From Bacterioplanoides sp. SCSIO 12839 (GTDB lineage Bacteria; Pseudomonadota; Gammaproteobacteria; Pseudomonadales; Oceanobacteraceae), in assembly GCF_024397975.1 (NCBI RefSeq), contig NZ_CP073745.1:3126501-3190500 (forward strand): a stretch of DNA of 64,000 bases, in the 5' to 3' direction. The notes under the pieces are model-generated. The model was not told the DNA's origin. It did no database searches and was given only the letters and a program-made list of their open reading frames with translations. Each line of letters starts with the position of its first letter. Within the stretch, counting starts at the first letter, position 1. The position numbers and the translations under genes are program-made. Shown piece by piece: positions 18,746-27,708 of the stretch.

Positions 18746-20287
18746 ATGACTGAACATGCTTCAGAGTTCTCACAACACACCGACGTACTGATCATTGGCG
18801 CTGGCGTTTCCGGTATTGGGCTGGCTTATTATTTACAGCGCGATCAGCCGAACAAACAGTTTACTATCCTCGAGTCTCGCCAGGACATCGGTGGCACCTG
18901 GGATTTATTCCGTTATCCGGGGATTCGTTCGGACTCCGACCTGTACACCTTTGGTTATGAATTCAAGCCCTGGAAAAGCCCTAAGGCCATTGCCGATGCC
19001 GGCACCATCATGGATTACCTGCGCGAAGCGGTCGATGAAAATCAACTGAAGAAAAAAATCCGCTTTAACAGCAAAGTGATTTCGGCTAACTGGTCGAGTC
19101 AGGACGCACACTGGAAGGTTGAAATTCAGAATACCGAAACCGGCAAACGTCATGTGATGACGGCCAGCTGGTTATTTTCTGCGGCGGGTTATTACAACTA
19201 TGAACAGGGCTTTATGCCGGAGTTTAATGGCCGTGACAATTTTAAAGGCCAGATTATTCACCCGCAGCACTGGCCTGAAGATCTGGATTATCAGGGTAAA
19301 AAAGTCGTGGTAATTGGTAGTGGTGCCACTGCCGTAACATTAGTGCCTGCAATGGCTGAAAAAGCGCAACACGTCACCATGCTGCAACGCACACCAACGT
19401 ACGTTGTCAGCCTGCCAACCGAAGACCCGATTGCCAACCTGATCAAAAAGATATTTCCCGAAGCCTTAGCGTACAAAATGATACGCAGTAAAAACATCAA
19501 CCTCAGTCGTTGGTGGTGGCGTTTTTGCCAGCGTTTTCCGAACGCAGCACGCAAATTAATTCGTGCTGGCACCAAAAAATTATTACCAGAAAACTATCCG
19601 GTTGATACCCATTTTAATCCGCCCTACAACCCCTGGGATCAACGACTGTGTGCCGTCACCGATGGTGATTTATTTGAGTCGGTGAGTAATGGCGATGCGT
19701 CCATCGTGACGGATCATATCGACACCTTTACCGAAAAAGGCCTGTTATTAAAATCCGGTAAAGAACTGGAAGCCGATATTATCATCACCGCCACCGGCCT
19801 CAATGTGCAGCTGTTTGGTGGCATTGATTATCGCGTTGATAACAAACCCATTCAATATCGGGATACCGTCGCCTACAAAAGCCTGATGCTCAGCGGCGTA
19901 CCAAACTTTGCCTATGCCATTGGTTACACCAACTCATCATGGACATTAAAAATCGGCCTGATCTGCGAACATCTGTGCCGCATCATGCAACACATGACAG
20001 AAACCCAACAAGATGTTTGCCAGGCGGACTTACCCGACCCGGATATGCCGACCCGACCATTATTGGATTTTGGTGCCGGTTATGTGCAGCGCGTCATTGA
20101 TACGTTGCCCCGCCGTGGAATGACAGCCCCTTGGGATGTTGCCATGGATTACAAAGTCGATGAAAAAAATCTGCGCCACGGCCCGGTGACTGACGAGTGC
20201 CTGCACTTTTATAAAAAAGAGGGGTATGCCGCGCAACACATCGACACGACATCGGCTAAGCAAGAATCCAGAGAGGCTATCGCTTAG
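18746..20287 (+). CDS. Flavin-containing monooxygenase, EthA-like (third Baeyer-Villiger type)
   Basis: A 513-residue class B monooxygenase. FAD motif GAGVSG is at residues 18-23, IGGTWDLFRYPGIRSDSD near 48-65, fingerprint FKGQIIHPQHWPED at 166-179, NADPH motif GSGATA at 191-196. The RYPGIRSDSDLYTFGYEF and LQRTPTYVVSLP segments are those of the EthA/FMO subgroup, which in mycobacteria oxidises ketones and activates ethionamide. AGGA precedes the start. It converges with the 2-oxoglutarate dioxygenase gene (37 bp between stops). No regulator is adjacent. Substrate unknown. Confidence 0.92.
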   Translation: MTEHASEFSQHTDVLIIGAGVSGIGLAYYLQRDQPNKQFTILESRQDIGGTWDLFRYPGIRSDSDLYTFGYEFKPWKSPKAIADAGTIMDYLREAVDENQLKKKIRFNSKVISANWSSQDAHWKVEIQNTETGKRHVMTASWLFSAAGYYNYEQGFMPEFNGRDNFKGQIIHPQHWPEDLDYQGKKVVVIGSGATAVTLVPAMAEKAQHVTMLQRTPTYVVSLPTEDPIANLIKKIFPEALAYKMIRSKNINLSRWWWRFCQRFPNAARKLIRAGTKKLLPENYPVDTHFNPPYNPWDQRLCAVTDGDLFESVSNGDASIVTDHIDTFTEKGLLLKSGKELEADIIITATGLNVQLFGGIDYRVDNKPIQYRDTVAYKSLMLSGVPNFAYAIGYTNSSWTLKIGLICEHLCRIMQHMTETQQDVCQADLPDPDMPTRPLLDFGAGYVQRVIDTLPRRGMTAPWDVAMDYKVDEKNLRHGPVTDECLHFYKKEGYAAQHIDTTSAKQESREAIA

Positions 20288-20324
20288 AAGGCCAGGGCCT
20301 GTAACAGGCCTAGTGCCAACAGCG

Positions 20325-21092
20325 CTACAGCTCAAACAACATATCCGTGCGGATAATATATTTAACCCCGCTGCGAATCGTTTCTGAGCTGTGCACACAA
20401 TGTAATGGGTGCATGCCGTGAGGAAAGCACAATACGCTGCCTGCCGGTGTGCGCACATCCATTTCCTGAACATTATCACCACGACGCGCTGGCTTGCCGG
20501 GATCATCGGCATTCACTAAAAAGCGGGTTGCTCCACCTTCAAAGTCTTCACTCAGAAATATCAGAAACGTCATCTGACTATAACGATCCGGATAGGCATT
20601 GGTAATTAATTCATTATTAATGACACGCGAGCCCGGCCAGTCACCATCGGTATGAAACTGAAAATAATCACCACTCTGATAACGATAAAAACGGAAACGG
20701 GCATTAATCCCTAACGGCTTTTTGCCATTAAAAATATCCAGTTTTTGTTCGGCTAAATGAGCAACCCGTTGCCAGAGTAACGTATCTGTTGTTTCATCCG
20801 TCACCCAGGTGACATTATCGTTATGGCGAATTTCCCGCGGTAACGATACCGCGGCATCTTTTAAATATCCCAACGCTTCGCTCGCTTCAATCAAGCGCTG
20901 TGTTTCCTGGCGCGACAACACATTAAGCAGCTGATAAGCCCCCGGTACATCGGGCACTTCACGGCGCGAAATCTGGCTGACATCGTAATCGTCATCAAGG
21001 CGAACCGGGTTTTCCACACGGCTCGCCCAGGTTGGCAAACTGGGATTTTCAGCACCCGATTCGCGGGCAACCACATAAAAATCTTCGTTCAT
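20325..21092 (-). CDS. 2-oxoglutarate/Fe(II)-dependent oxygenase, prolyl-4-hydroxylase-like
   Basis: A 255-residue double-stranded beta-helix dioxygenase. The metal triad is His147 and Asp149 in QFHTDGD and probably His234 in HCVHSS, with Lys244 in SGVKY in place to bind 2-oxoglutarate, as in prolyl 4-hydroxylases (His-8-Gly-x-Lys spacing). It would hydroxylate a small molecule or protein, consuming O2 and 2-oxoglutarate. It is 24 bp upstream-adjacent to the aldehyde dehydrogenase gene on the same strand, whose stop lies at 21117, so dehydrogenase and oxygenase probably share a transcript. No signal peptide. Substrate not deducible. Confidence 0.85.
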   Translation of the reverse strand: MNEDFYVVARESGAENPSLPTWASRVENPVRLDDDYDVSQISRREVPDVPGAYQLLNVLSRQETQRLIEASEALGYLKDAAVSLPREIRHNDNVTWVTDETTDTLLWQRVAHLAEQKLDIFNGKKPLGINARFRFYRYQSGDYFQFHTDGDWPGSRVINNELITNAYPDRYSQMTFLIFLSEDFEGGATRFLVNADDPGKPARRGDNVQEMDVRTPAGSVLCFPHGMHPLHCVHSSETIRSGVKYIIRTDMLFEL

Positions 21093-21116
21093 TCTGCGTT
21101 ACCTTTAATCATTCAT

Positions 21117-22457
21117 CTAATAATTCATCACACGAATCTGTGTGAATTGACGGTGCCCTTCGGCGGAACCGTGATAGCCAAAACCACTGTGTTTGGCACC
21201 AACCCAGGGGCTGTCGCCAGGACCACCCACTCCACCATTAACTGATACCATGCCCGCCTGTAATTGATCAGCGACTTCGGCGGCACCAGAGCCACCAAAC
21301 ACCACCGCACCTAAGCCATAAACCGAATCATTCGCGCGACGAATGGCTTCGTCCATTGAGTCGACGGTCGACATGGCGACGACTGGTCCAAAGGTTTCCA
21401 ATTGCTCCAGCTGCATATCCGGCGTCATGCCATCCACCACAGTCGGCTGAATAAATGGCAGTGGGTAATCGGCATCACCCAATAAAAATTCAGCACCTTT
21501 GTTTTTGGCATCCTGTAATTGCGCCAACACATTCTGGTGCTGCTTGGCATTCACCAACGGGCCGATATTCACACCCGGCTCATTCCAGCCGCCAACCCGG
21601 TATTGCCCGGCAATTTGCACTACCAGCTCGCGGAAATGATCAGCGACACGATGATCCACATAAATACGTTCGGTGGATGTACACATTTGCCCGGCATTTT
21701 CGAATGAACTGGCAACCGCAAAACGTGCCGCTGCGTGTAAATCGGCACCCGCCATAACAATCATCGGGTCATTACCGCCCAGCTCCATCACCAGGCGTTT
21801 TAAACCACCGGCGGCGTTCGCCATAATATCCCGTCCGGCAGCAACCGAGCCGGTAAAGGCAATCATATTAATATCGGCTTGCACCAACATCCGGCCAACA
21901 TCACCTTCACCATGAATAATCTGCAACACACCTTCGGGTAACTGTTGCTGCAACGCTTTCACAAACACATCGGCAACCAATGGGGTATTTTCCGACGGTT
22001 TTAGCACCACACTGTTTCCGGCAATTAAGGCTGGAATCAGCAGATTATTCGCCATTGCCAGCGGGTAGTTCCACGGCGAGATCAACCCAACTACACCCAA
22101 AGGCTGGTATTGAATCTGGCTACTGACAGCAATTTGTTTTGGCTCAAAAGCCTCAGCCGTTTCACGTGCCATATAAGGGGCATTGGCCATTGCACCACCG
22201 GCTTCATAATGAGCACGACGTTGATCTTTACCCATTTCCAGGCTGATTAAACGGGTCAGCTCCGGATGCAGTGGTTCTAACTGCTGATAAGCCTTGGTGA
22301 GCATTTCAACGCGTTGTTGCAAAGGGTGTTGCGCCCATACTGTTTGTGCACGTTTGGCCTGATCAACCACTGCCAGGACATCCTGTTGGGACGCAATCGG
22401 TACCCGCCCCACTTCCTCGTTATTCAGTGGGTTGGTAGAAATTAAAAAGTCACTCAT
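21117..22457 (-). CDS. Aldehyde dehydrogenase family protein
   Basis: A 446-residue NAD(P)-dependent aldehyde dehydrogenase. Asn130 in SPWNYP, Glu225 in MELGGNDP and nucleophile Cys259 in QMCTSTERIYV are all present. ATG at 22457 (MSDFLISTNP) is chosen; starts further upstream, up to 22532, would add an odd hydrophobic tail. It is slightly short compared with 480-500 residue relatives, as in succinate-semialdehyde-type enzymes. It is divergent from the LysR gene at 22555, its likely regulator, and is followed by the dioxygenase. Exact aldehyde unknown. Confidence 0.9.
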   Translation of the reverse strand: MSDFLISTNPLNNEEVGRVPIASQQDVLAVVDQAKRAQTVWAQHPLQQRVEMLTKAYQQLEPLHPELTRLISLEMGKDQRRAHYEAGGAMANAPYMARETAEAFEPKQIAVSSQIQYQPLGVVGLISPWNYPLAMANNLLIPALIAGNSVVLKPSENTPLVADVFVKALQQQLPEGVLQIIHGEGDVGRMLVQADINMIAFTGSVAAGRDIMANAAGGLKRLVMELGGNDPMIVMAGADLHAAARFAVASSFENAGQMCTSTERIYVDHRVADHFRELVVQIAGQYRVGGWNEPGVNIGPLVNAKQHQNVLAQLQDAKNKGAEFLLGDADYPLPFIQPTVVDGMTPDMQLEQLETFGPVVAMSTVDSMDEAIRRANDSVYGLGAVVFGGSGAAEVADQLQAGMVSVNGGVGGPGDSPWVGAKHSGFGYHGSAEGHRQFTQIRVMNY

Positions 22458-22554
22458 AAAAAGACATCTCGGTTCGGTCATGCACGTATTGATTGGCGCA
22501 GAGTACGCGGGATAACATACAAACAGAAACAAGCTTTAGGTGTAAGAGATACAA

Positions 22555-23448
22555 GTGAATGCTTTTAACCGCCTGGATATCCGCCAGCTCCGCACCCTTC
22601 ACTATCTGCTGCGCGAACAAAACGTGTCACGCGTCGCCGATCAGCTGGGGGTTACCCAGCAGGCAGTCAGCGACCAGCTGAAGAAGTTGCGGATTACCTT
22701 TAACGATCGGCTGTTTATCCGCCGGGGTAATGGCATTGCCCCCACGCCGTTTGCTGAAGCGCTGCAACCTAAGGTGATCAATGCCTTAAATGCCCTGGAG
22801 CAGCTGGTTGAGCCTCTGGTGTTTGATCCGACCACGGTCAGCAGTACCTTCACCATCAGTTGTACCGATCTGGAACAAAAAACCATCCTGCCTTATTTGC
22901 TGCAGCAACTGCGTAAAGAAGCCCCCCAACTGAAACTGGCAGTAAAAACCCTTAACCTCGATCAACTCGGCACCGAGCTGTTAAATGGCGAAGTTGATCT
23001 GGTCATCACCAACCCCTTATTTGCGCCAGCAAGCTATCCCGCTCAAACCCTCTACCGGGAACAATATGTTTGTGTTGCCTCTTGTCATAACCGCCTGATC
23101 CGGCCTTATATGACGGTGGCTGAGGTCGCAAAAATTCCACAGTTAGTGGTATCGCCATCGCGGGGGGATTTCACCGGAGCTGCGCAACAGTGGTTTGAAA
23201 AACAAGGGCACCCACGTAACGTGGTGTTGTCCGTTCCTACTTTTACTGCTGCAAAAGCCGCCATTGCAGAAACCGACCTGTGTGGTTTTATTCCGGCTCG
23301 GTTATTACCCGACCCGGAATTAAAGGCAATTTCGCTCGATCGTGATATGCCAGGTTTTGATGTGATTGCCGTATGGCATCAGCGTTCGTCTCAGGATGCG
23401 TTACACCAATGGTTACGGGATAAGTTGGCAGGGCTATTTAATACATAA
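22555..23448 (+). CDS. LysR-family transcriptional regulator
   Basis: A 297-residue LysR regulator with a winged helix near the N-terminus (RTLHYLLREQNVSRVADQLG, then VTQQAVSDQLKKLR) and a periplasmic-binding-like effector domain. The start is a GTG at 22555 with AAGAGA upstream; no in-frame ATG fits better. The 97-bp divergent gap with the aldehyde dehydrogenase suggests it controls the dehydrogenase/dioxygenase pair. The NodD-like spacing of the effector domain suggests an aromatic or aldehyde effector only weakly. Confidence 0.87.
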   Translation: MNAFNRLDIRQLRTLHYLLREQNVSRVADQLGVTQQAVSDQLKKLRITFNDRLFIRRGNGIAPTPFAEALQPKVINALNALEQLVEPLVFDPTTVSSTFTISCTDLEQKTILPYLLQQLRKEAPQLKLAVKTLNLDQLGTELLNGEVDLVITNPLFAPASYPAQTLYREQYVCVASCHNRLIRPYMTVAEVAKIPQLVVSPSRGDFTGAAQQWFEKQGHPRNVVLSVPTFTAAKAAIAETDLCGFIPARLLPDPELKAISLDRDMPGFDVIAVWHQRSSQDALHQWLRDKLAGLFNT

Positions 23449-23460
23449 CCCTGCCACTGA

Positions 23461-24780
23461 TTAATTTGCCAGCCGTAATAATGGGTGACGCTTGAGTACC
23501 CAGGCCTGGTCGGTGGTCATTGAGAAAGGCAGAAAGTCGGGATGTCCGGCCCAGAACAGGACATTACTTGCACCGCCAGCATGACCACATTCATGGTCGG
23601 CTACCACACCGTCTTTATCACCTTTACCATCATCACCAAACGCCGGGTTCGGGTTATCACGACCGTCGTACGTCGCGGCGTCACACTCTGGCGTGTCGGC
23701 AATCGTGTCAAAGGTTAAACCGTTCATTTCAGTGGTATGCTCCAGCGACATAAAATGCATGGCTTCATGCAGAATATTACCGGCTTGTTGCTGCAGCTCT
23801 TCGCTGGCATTACTGCTACGACCATCGATGACGCTGTATGCTTTTCTGGCAACGGCAAAACAAGTTTCGTCGGCATCGGCATCAAGAATCACACCGGCAA
23901 ATGGAGATGACCCGGCATTACCGCCCTTAAAGTCTTCAATAAACAAAGCATTTAATGCCATATCATTGTCACTGACGTTATAGAGTGCCCGGCAAGCATT
24001 GTTAAATGAGTCGCCATCCTCATCATCGATTACCTTAAAAGCATTGGTTTGTGCTGCATCGGCAACATAAACATTCACAGAATCCAATGTCATACGATGA
24101 GGATTAAGCATGGTGTTAATATTGGCTTTATAGTCATTTTTCAGCGTGTTCTGAAAAGCAGCACTGCGGTAAATCGGGTTAGGGTCGGTAATAAAAATAT
24201 TCAGATCGACAGCCAGTTCCGTCAGGTCAATATCGCCACCCGCCGGATTGGATTTCACATAAACCTTAGCATCCGACAAGTTAACATCGCCAACCTGCTG
24301 CAGAACAAAACGATATGTGCCTTTATTTAACGTCATTTTTGGCGTTGACGGTAAAAATGCCGTAATGGTGTTTTCACCGGCAATGGCCGACTTAATCACA
24401 TCACTGGTTACATTAAAATCTTCTCCCTTCAATTCGGCGCGATAAATAGTCACACCCGCAGGGTCGATAATTTCTTTCACCAGAATACCGCCATCGTCAC
24501 CACTGGCTTTCAGATTCAGTAACATCGAAACATCATTTTCACCGATCTCAACGGCAAACGATTTTTCTTTATTTAAAGCAGTAGCGGAATAATTAAGCTG
24601 TTTTAAAATTGGCGACAGTGTTTTTGTACTATTGGCAGCCACCGCATTGATGTTTCCGGAAGTACCGGTATTCCCTGAAGTGTTGTTATCTGAGTCGGAT
24701 GAGCTGCCACCAGAAGAGCTGCCACAAGCCGCCAATAATGCGGCCGCGGCCATTATGGGTAGTACGTTAAAAAGCTTCAT
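23461..24780 (-). CDS. Putative metalloprotease lipoprotein, M43 (pappalysin-like)
   Basis: A 439-residue lipoprotein: start at 24780 (MKLFNVLP) gives a signal peptide with lipobox LAAC (Cys19) and a Ser/Gly tether. A zinc site HEAMHFMSLEH at residues 338-348 fits HExxHxxxxxH of metzincins, with Ser at the position usually Gly. It is followed by TIADTPEC, like the D-x-I-x-DTP element of M43 peptidases. The N-terminal half resembles a bacterial pre-peptidase beta domain. It is convergent with the LysR gene (12 bp between stops). It is likely an outer-membrane-anchored, externally or periplasmically acting peptidase; activity unproven. Confidence 0.72.
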   Translation of the reverse strand: MKLFNVLPIMAAAALLAACGSSSGGSSSDSDNNTSGNTGTSGNINAVAANSTKTLSPILKQLNYSATALNKEKSFAVEIGENDVSMLLNLKASGDDGGILVKEIIDPAGVTIYRAELKGEDFNVTSDVIKSAIAGENTITAFLPSTPKMTLNKGTYRFVLQQVGDVNLSDAKVYVKSNPAGGDIDLTELAVDLNIFITDPNPIYRSAAFQNTLKNDYKANINTMLNPHRMTLDSVNVYVADAAQTNAFKVIDDEDGDSFNNACRALYNVSDNDMALNALFIEDFKGGNAGSSPFAGVILDADADETCFAVARKAYSVIDGRSSNASEELQQQAGNILHEAMHFMSLEHTTEMNGLTFDTIADTPECDAATYDGRDNPNPAFGDDGKGDKDGVVADHECGHAGGASNVLFWAGHPDFLPFSMTTDQAWVLKRHPLLRLAN

Positions 24781-24891
24781 TAATGTTCTCCACACGTCAA
24801 ACACAAGGTCGTTATCAATTTATGTGGAGAGCCTAACAAAGCTAACTGAACGTTAACTGAATTGTTGGTTTAAGAAAAAATCAGAATGGCT

Positions 24892-25536
24892 TTAACCACC
24901 CCCGGCATTCATCCAGTCTAACGTTGCCTGACGGCTTTCATCCGTCACGGCTTTGACCACTGGGTTCGCCAATACCGCTTCACGCCAACGCGCCATGTTC
25001 GGGCCAAGTGTTAAGGTACGGCCGAAAACCGGCAGCAGAATATCCGCCAGTTCAATGGTCGCCGGGAAAGCGCAGTCGGCATAACCAATATGTTCACCGG
25101 TCATAAACGGAGCTGCAGTGAATAAGGTTTCCAGCTTCTGTAAACGCTCTTCAAATTTATTCAGATGCTCATCCAGCTCCGCCTGATTGCGACCAGCCGG
25201 ATCAACATGAGCAAAGGTGCGACGCAGGTGAGGCTCCAGCCAGATATCGTGGTAACGCGCCAGAAAACGATGCTGAGCACGCTTCAGGTTGTCGTCTCCC
25301 AATAAAGACACCTCCGGATAAGCGTCTTCAAGGAACTCCATGATGACATCTGACTCTGAGAAATACTGATCATCAACACGTAATGCGGGAATCGTACCCA
25401 GTGGCACCAGCTGCATGTATTCCTCGGTGCTGTAACCACCCGGTGGTGGTGAGATGGTACAAGCGATGTTTTTCAGCCCCAGCGCAATTCGCACTTTAGC
25501 GCTGTATGTGCTGACGGGCAGAGAAAAGAGTTCCAT
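24892..25536 (-). CDS. Glutathione S-transferase family protein
   Basis: A 214-residue protein with an N-terminal thioredoxin-like domain (MELFSLPVSTYSAKVRIALG; the Ser/Cys-like motif lies around residues 9-12), the cis-Pro region TIPALRVDDQYFSESDVIMEFL, and an all-alpha C-terminal domain. ATG at 25536 is chosen for its AAGGAT ribosome site. It is divergent from the aldehyde dehydrogenase at 25616, with 79 bp between, so it may belong to the same detoxification or catabolic response. Substrate unknown. Confidence 0.9.
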   Translation of the reverse strand: MELFSLPVSTYSAKVRIALGLKNIACTISPPPGGYSTEEYMQLVPLGTIPALRVDDQYFSESDVIMEFLEDAYPEVSLLGDDNLKRAQHRFLARYHDIWLEPHLRRTFAHVDPAGRNQAELDEHLNKFEERLQKLETLFTAAPFMTGEHIGYADCAFPATIELADILLPVFGRTLTLGPNMARWREAVLANPVVKAVTDESRQATLDWMNAGGG

Positions 25537-25615
25537 ACTGATCCTTATAATTTTCGCGCGTCTCTGACACCAGGTTGTCAGGGACGCCAATGGTTTCAAT
25601 AACTTAGAGTAGACT

Positions 25616-27109
25616 ATGAATCGTCCTGACAGTTTCAGCGAATGGCAAAGAATTTCACAACAGCTGAGTTTTCCCGACTCTTCTTTTATCCACGGCCGCT
25701 CTCACCAAGCCGTCAGCGGCGGCACTCTGGCAGTTGTGTCACCGCGAGATGGTCAGGTCTTAACGCAACTCAGCGCCTGTGATGAGCAAGACGCTGATAT
25801 CGCCGTACAATCCTCCCGAGACGCTTTTGAACAAGGCGTCTGGAGCCGCATAGCCGCTAAGCAGCGCAAACACATCATGCTGGCTTGGGCTGACCTGGTG
25901 GAGCAGCACACAACCGAACTGGCGCTGCTGGAAACCCTGGATATGGGCATGACCATCAGTGACAGCAGCCAGATGAACATTCCCGGTGCTGTTGATTGCA
26001 TTCGCTGGTTTGCCGAACTAGCTGACAAACAATATGACGAAATCGCTCCGACCGCGCCCAATGCCCTAACCCGCATTCACCGCGTACCCGTAGGTGTGGT
26101 TGCCGCCGTTGTGCCGTGGAATTACCCGTTGATGATTGCCTGCTGGAAAGCCGCTCCGGCACTGGCAATGGGTAACTCCGTCATTATCAAACCCGCGGAG
26201 CAATCGTCGTTGGCAACCATCCGCCTGGCACAGCTGGCGTATGAAGCCGGTATCCCGGCCGGGGTTTTAAACGTGCTGACCGGCACTGGCGAGCAGGCTG
26301 GCAAAGCACTGGGGCTGCACATAGACGTTGATGCACTGGCCTTTACCGGCTCAACCCGGGTTGGCGGTTTGTACATGCAATACGCCGGGCAATCCAACCT
26401 TAAACGTGTGTCGCTGGAATGTGGTGGCAAAACCCCCAATATCGTTTTGGCCGATTGTGCCGATCTGGATAAAGCCGCTGCAGCCATCGTATTGGGTGCA
26501 TTTGGTAACTCAGGACAAATTTGTAATGCCGGGTCGCGGCTGATTGTTGAACGCTCGGTGCATGCCGAACTGATGCAAAAGGTCCGGGCCTTAACCGAAC
26601 AATTGGTCGTGGGTGATCCACTGGATCCGGCAACCCAAATGGCCTGCCTGGTGGATCAGCAACACAGCCAGCGGGTGGTGCAATACATTCAGCAAGGGCA
26701 ACAGGAAGGTGCGGCTTTATTGTTGGGTGGTGATCATCAAGCCAACAGCTGCTTTATACAACCGACTATTTTTGATCAAGTAAACGCGCAAATGAGTATT
26801 GCCCGGGAAGAGATTTTTGGCCCGGTATTATCCGTGATTCCGGTAGACGATCTTGATCAGGCCATCGAGGTCGCCAACGCCACCATTTACGGTTTGGGCA
26901 GTGCAATCTGGACCCAGAATATGAAACACATGGAGCGTGCCGCACAAGAAATTAAAGCCGGTGTGATCTGGGTAAATTGCCACGATCATGGTGATATTTC
27001 ATCGCCGGTGGGCGGTTTTAAACAGTCTGGTTTTGGCCGCGACAAATCCGTTCATGCGCTGGATAAATACGTGGAATACAAAACCGTGTGGATCGATCTG
27101 TCGGACTAG
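25616..27109 (+). CDS. Aldehyde dehydrogenase, PuuC-like
   Basis: A 497-residue enzyme with Asn169 in VPWNYP, Glu268 in SLECGGKTPN and catalytic Cys303 in GQICNAGSR. The overall sequence, including SSFIHGRSH near the N-terminus and FKQSGFGRDKSVHALDKY at the C-terminus, is closest to the gamma-glutamyl-gamma-aminobutyraldehyde dehydrogenases (PuuC), but other amino- or alkyl-aldehydes are plausible because no other putrescine gene is nearby. Divergent from the glutathione transferase gene. Confidence 0.9.
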   Translation: MNRPDSFSEWQRISQQLSFPDSSFIHGRSHQAVSGGTLAVVSPRDGQVLTQLSACDEQDADIAVQSSRDAFEQGVWSRIAAKQRKHIMLAWADLVEQHTTELALLETLDMGMTISDSSQMNIPGAVDCIRWFAELADKQYDEIAPTAPNALTRIHRVPVGVVAAVVPWNYPLMIACWKAAPALAMGNSVIIKPAEQSSLATIRLAQLAYEAGIPAGVLNVLTGTGEQAGKALGLHIDVDALAFTGSTRVGGLYMQYAGQSNLKRVSLECGGKTPNIVLADCADLDKAAAAIVLGAFGNSGQICNAGSRLIVERSVHAELMQKVRALTEQLVVGDPLDPATQMACLVDQQHSQRVVQYIQQGQQEGAALLLGGDHQANSCFIQPTIFDQVNAQMSIAREEIFGPVLSVIPVDDLDQAIEVANATIYGLGSAIWTQNMKHMERAAQEIKAGVIWVNCHDHGDISSPVGGFKQSGFGRDKSVHALDKYVEYKTVWIDLSD

Positions 27110-27233
27110 GGTCTGTTAACACCATGCCGACCCGGACAAAGCTGCCAATTTCAGGTTGGCAGCTGAATCTTGCTGGTAAAGCCATCAGAAACAGCGACAA
27201 TACCGCTTCTTTTTCGCTGAAGTATGAGCACCT

Positions 27234-27536
27234 ATGAAATCGTTTTTCACCAAACTCTTCTCCCCTATCCTGAATCTGTTTGAAACAGCTAACACCTCTG
27301 GCACTCCAGCCACCACTCCAGCCAACTACAAGCCTTCTCACCGGTTGATTCTGATTGTGGTGGGCACCTTATTTACCCTGTTATCCCTTGGCTTATGTGT
27401 GATTGCAATTAACTCCGGGATTATGGGTGGACTCTTCCCTGCCATTATTTTCTTTGCCGTAGGCTTGGTGGCTGTTGTGGTTGGCTCACTGGGATCAGAT
27501 CATGCCGTCGCCAAAATCTGGGGGAATAAATCCTGA
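27234..27536 (+). CDS. Small two-helix membrane protein of unknown function
   Basis: A 100-residue protein. A hydrophilic Thr/Pro-rich N-terminus (about 38 residues) precedes two strongly hydrophobic helices at about 43-64 and 69-90, then a short basic tail. Nothing identifies a function. ATG at 27234 follows a weak ribosome site. It stands between the PuuC-like gene and the TonB receptor; its base composition matches its neighbours. Confidence 0.55.
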   Translation: MKSFFTKLFSPILNLFETANTSGTPATTPANYKPSHRLILIVVGTLFTLLSLGLCVIAINSGIMGGLFPAIIFFAVGLVAVVVGSLGSDHAVAKIWGNKS

Positions 27537-27587
27537 GCGGGTACTTAACCGTGGCCCAGAAATTACAAGAATGTAATTCCTTAAATT

Positions 27588-27606
27588 GAGAATAACTAGC
27601 ATTCTC
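27588..27606 (+). promoter_or_regulatory. Fur-box-like operator upstream of the TonB receptor
   Basis: The 19-bp stretch GAGAATAACTAGCATTCTC matches the Fur box GATAATGATAATCATTATC at 13 of 19 positions, and the extended arms TGAGAAT and ATTCTCA are perfect inverted repeats. It lies about 100 bp before the receptor start, next to a possible -10 (TATGAT at 27612). Suggests iron repression of the receptor. Confidence 0.6.
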
Positions 27607-27708
27607 ACACCTATGATAAATTGCCGTCCTCGTTAGTGTGCGTGTGGGTCAAATGATGTTTATCGCGTCGAACCCATGCGTTCAGCAGTCATTTGAGGAT
27701 TTGTAATC

